This document shows, piece by piece, positions 5,406 through 7,182 of a DNA stretch of 7,182 nt (positions are counted from its first letter, which is position 1; each line of letters opens with the position of its first letter). Origin of the DNA: Spirochaetaceae bacterium (GTDB lineage Bacteria; Spirochaetota; Spirochaetia; Treponematales; Breznakiellaceae); NCBI GenBank assembly GCA_031280705.1, contig JAITGJ010000117.1, positions 1-7,182 of the forward strand. The letters are read 5' to 3'. A program made the translations under genes and the position numbers. Below the pieces are notes generated by a model. The model saw only the letters and a program-made list of their open reading frames with translations, was not told where the DNA came from and ran no database searches.

Positions 5406-6462
5406 CCTCGATAAAAGCCGCGCCACGGTGCTTGTGGTTGATGATGTTGACATGAACGTCATGATCCTGGAAGAAATACTTCAGGATGAATACCAGATAG
5501 TAACAGCCTTCAACGGAGTGGAGGCGCTCAAAATGCTCCGGGAAGCGGGCGTACTCCCCAAGATCATTCTTCTTGACGTTATGATGCCTGAAATGACCGG
5601 ACGGGAACTGTTCGACATCCTGAAGGCCAATGATACTCTCAGGCGGATTCCGGTTATTTTTATAACTGCGGAAAACGATTCGGAAAGCGAACTGCTCGCG
5701 GCGGGGGCCGTTGATTTTATCAATAAGCCCTTCCTGCCCGAAATCGTCAAATTGCGGGTGCGCAACCAGATCGCCCTCAAAAATTACAGCGACAGCCTGG
5801 AACAAATGGTCGCCGAAAAAACCGCCGAGGCGACAAAAACCCTGGATAACGCCCTCCAGGGCCTTGCCAATGTAATTGAGCACCGGGACCTGGAATCGGG
5901 CGAACATGTCAAGCGAACCCAGCTCTATGTGCTTACCCTGGTGAACCACCTCATCAATACCAATTCGAGCTACGCCGGGGAACTCAAGGACCTCGATCCC
6001 GAAAGTATCGTAAAGTCGATGGCCCTGCACGATGTAGGAAAAATCGCCATTCCGGACCGGATCCTTCTTAAGCCGGGCCGCCTTGACCCGGAGGAGTACG
6101 AGGTGATGAAAACCCATACGACCCGGGGGAAGGAAATTATCGGGGAACTGGGCGATATTAATTCTTCACTGTACCTGAGACACTGCGAGGATATTTGCTT
6201 CGGCCACCACGAGCGGTGGGACGGGAAAGGCTACCCCCGGCAGCTTTCGGAAATGGATATTCCGCTCGCGGCGCGGCTCGCCTCGCTTGCGGATGTGTAT
6301 GACGCTTTGGTCTGTGCCCGGGTGTACAAGGCGGCCATCCCCTACACCGAAGCGGTAAATATCATCTTTGATGGAAGGGGAACCCAGTTTGATCCGGTAA
6401 TAACCGATGCCCTTATCGATATTCAGGATGAATTCAGGGCCATCGCGCAGACGTATTCCTGA
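5398..6462 (+). CDS. REC-HD-GYP response regulator, predicted cyclic di-GMP phosphodiesterase (RpfG-like)
   Basis: The 354-residue protein has an N-terminal receiver domain (about 9-125) and a C-terminal HD-GYP domain (about 150-350). The receiver has acidic D15 and D16, phospho-acceptor D60 in LLDVMMP, T90 and K110 (NKP), so it should be phosphorylated, probably by the HPt protein encoded upstream. A charged helix (about 126-150) links the domains. The HD-GYP domain keeps the metal-binding pattern: H170 region (ESGEHVKRTQ), H211-D212 (HDVGK), H240, H270-H271 and the signature HHERWDGKGYP (270-280), then LADVYDAL (297-304). It should therefore hydrolyse c-di-GMP, lowering its level and affecting motility or surface behaviour. 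The ATG at 5398 fits the start of the receiver fold. It has no Shine-Dalgarno but overlaps the HPt stop codon, so it probably relies on coupling. Nothing looks truncated or mutated. Confidence 0.95.
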   Translation: MPSLDKSRATVLVVDDVDMNVMILEEILQDEYQIVTAFNGVEALKMLREAGVLPKIILLDVMMPEMTGRELFDILKANDTLRRIPVIFITAENDSESELLAAGAVDFINKPFLPEIVKLRVRNQIALKNYSDSLEQMVAEKTAEATKTLDNALQGLANVIEHRDLESGEHVKRTQLYVLTLVNHLINTNSSYAGELKDLDPESIVKSMALHDVGKIAIPDRILLKPGRLDPEEYEVMKTHTTRGKEIIGELGDINSSLYLRHCEDICFGHHERWDGKGYPRQLSEMDIPLAARLASLADVYDALVCARVYKAAIPYTEAVNIIFDGRGTQFDPVITDALIDIQDEFRAIAQTYS

Positions 6463-6505
6463 AGCGGCGGGTCTTACCGGACGGCGCGGCTCTGGCCGGA
6501 TAACG

Positions 6506-6533
6506 CCCCGCCGCGCGCGCTTTTTCGGCGGGG
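6506..6533. terminator. Stem-loop between the convergent HD-GYP gene and ssrA
   Basis: A perfect 8-bp stem ccccgccg/cggcgggg (6506-6513 with 6526-6533) has a 12-nt loop. On the plus strand it lies 43 bp after the HD-GYP stop codon and is followed by a loose T-rich stretch (aagtctttt), so it may end that operon. On the minus strand it lies 8 bp past the mature tmRNA 3-prime end but has no T-run. The left arm can also pair with gcggcggg at 6464-6471. Confidence 0.55.
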
Positions 6534-6541
6534 AAGTCTTT

Positions 6542-6884
6542 TGGAGGTGGCGGGAGTCGAACCCGCGTCCTGATACGCGAAACACAAGCTTCTACAGGTT
6601 TAGCCGTTTATCGTATTGTCGGGACCGGCTTGGCTAAACGGCGCGCGGCCGGTCCGTATTCCGGAAAATCTTGCCACGCCGTCTCCGGAAGCGGCGGCGC
6701 AGCCAGCCCTGATTGCGACGCGGAAGCCGTCCCTCAGAGCGGCGGAACGGTTCCACGCGGTTACGCGGCTAAGGCGTAATCGTAACTGTCGTTGTTGGCA
6801 GTTAAAGTTTTGCCGAATCAGGAGATCGGCACTCCACCTGCGGCCTGGGCCCCGAACCGTACCAGTCGAAACCAGTGCACCCCC
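6542..6884 (-). ncRNA. ssrA: Transfer-messenger RNA (tmRNA)
   Basis: This 343-nt RNA rescues ribosomes stalled on broken mRNAs and adds a degradation tag. The tRNA-like ends are clear: the 5-prime end GGGGGUG pairs with CACCUCC at the 3-prime end, with a G-U at the third pair, the alanine identity mark. The 5-prime domain continues UGCACUGGUUUCGACUGG, and the 3-prime part has GCGGGTTCGACTCCCGC (T arm). The terminal CCA is not encoded and must be added after processing. A first pseudoknot stem, gccga/tcggc, lies just before the mRNA-like part. The tag frame runs from resume codon GCC (6799) to TAA (6761) and encodes ANNDSYDYALAA. It is a one-piece tmRNA. SmpB is not in the window. Confidence 0.98.
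6761..6799 (-). other. tmRNA tag-peptide reading frame (ANNDSYDYALAA)
   Basis: Twelve codons plus TAA inside tmRNA encode the proteolysis tag. The resume codon is GCC, preceded by TTAACT, with A at positions -3 and -4 as is usual for resume-site selection. The C-terminal ALAA is the signal read by ClpXP-type proteases. The DSYDYALAA ending resembles treponemal tags as I remember them. Confidence 0.95.
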
Positions 6885-7182
6885 GGAAACCGTGCGGGTA
6901 ACGCCGGTTAACGCGCCCTCTACGGCGCGTTCTCAATTAAATACACCGGCGCTTCCCTGAATCCCGGCAAAACGCGGCGCATTTTGCGGAGACGTGTTCA
7001 ATATACCGCCGTTTTTCGGAAAAAGCAATGCCGTTCCGCGCAGAACGCCCCAATCTATTGGACTGTTCAATAACCCGGTTGGTTATTTCACAAGTCTTGC
7101 AATTTCTCGCCCCGGCGCTGCGCTTTGGGGCTGCGAAATTACGTTTTTTAACGGAAGTTGTTTAGAAACTGAGGTTTCTAAA
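6885..7182. other. Non-coding region upstream of ssrA with possible promoters and inverted repeats
   Basis: I see no gene here. Two minus-strand promoter candidates for ssrA are visible. One is TTGCTT-N17-TATATT (7028-7023 and 7005-7000), which would give a leader of about 110 nt. The other is TTGAGA-N17-CGTTAA (6936-6931 and 6913-6908), which would start close to the mature end but is weak. An 8-bp inverted repeat aacgcgcc/ggcgcgtt (6910-6917 with 6924-6931) fills the spacer of the second. Further right are aataac/gttatt (near 7069-7087), a long imperfect hairpin aatttc...gaaatt (7101-7140) and, at the window edge, a perfect 9-bp hairpin tttagaaac/gtttctaaa (7161-7169 with 7174-7182). The last ones look like dispersed intergenic repeats cut by the window end. 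Confidence 0.55.

Noticed and set aside
6616..6960. Plus-strand 114-codon open frame
   Set aside because: It is the complement of tmRNA and has no protein features.
1..7182. CRISPR array, insertion sequence or phage genes
   Set aside because: No regularly spaced direct repeats, transposase, integrase or phage motifs were found in the window.

Overview
The window looks like chromosomal DNA of a spirochaete, most probably a Treponema-group bacterium of moderately high G+C. The best clue is a complete tmRNA gene whose encoded tag reads ANNDSYDYALAA; from memory, T. pallidum and T. denticola tags end in DSFDYALAA. The species cannot be named from the sequence alone.

Left part, minus strand: a polar amino-acid ABC importer operon, transcribed from right to left as binding protein (2606-1800), permease (1711-1052) and ATPase (1003-227). 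It has a good sigma70-type promoter (2728-2700). A strong stem-loop lies between the binding-protein and permease genes. Positions 1-226 are non-coding and rich in inverted repeats. Upstream, also on the minus strand, is a stand-alone cyclic-nucleotide-binding-fold protein (3308-2865) with its own intrinsic terminator just ahead of the ABC promoter.

Middle: ychF (4598-3483, minus) encodes the universally conserved ribosome-associated ATPase. Upstream of it, positions 4654-4903 look like a separate minus-strand transcription unit. It has an A/T-rich upstream element, a TTGCAT-N17-TATAGT promoter, eight short hairpins in about 230 nt, a strong Shine-Dalgarno leading a 12-codon ORF (MENPPEEKGPAL), and a textbook terminator with eight T. 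The same segments can be folded as leader peptide, antiterminator and terminator ahead of ychF. This is the most interesting part of the window.

Right part, plus strand: a two-gene operon encodes a free HPt phosphotransfer protein (5061-5405) and, overlapping it by 8 bp, a REC-HD-GYP response regulator (5398-6462) predicted to degrade cyclic di-GMP. A 12-bp perfect inverted repeat lies between this operon and the divergent structured RNA. The response-regulator gene converges on ssrA (tmRNA, 6884-6542, minus). The last 300 bases upstream of ssrA hold possible promoters and several inverted repeats but no gene.

Functional themes are nutrient uptake (ABC importer), phosphorelay and c-di-GMP signalling (HPt/HD-GYP), and translation quality control (ychF, tmRNA). 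All functions are inferred from motifs; no database search was possible.
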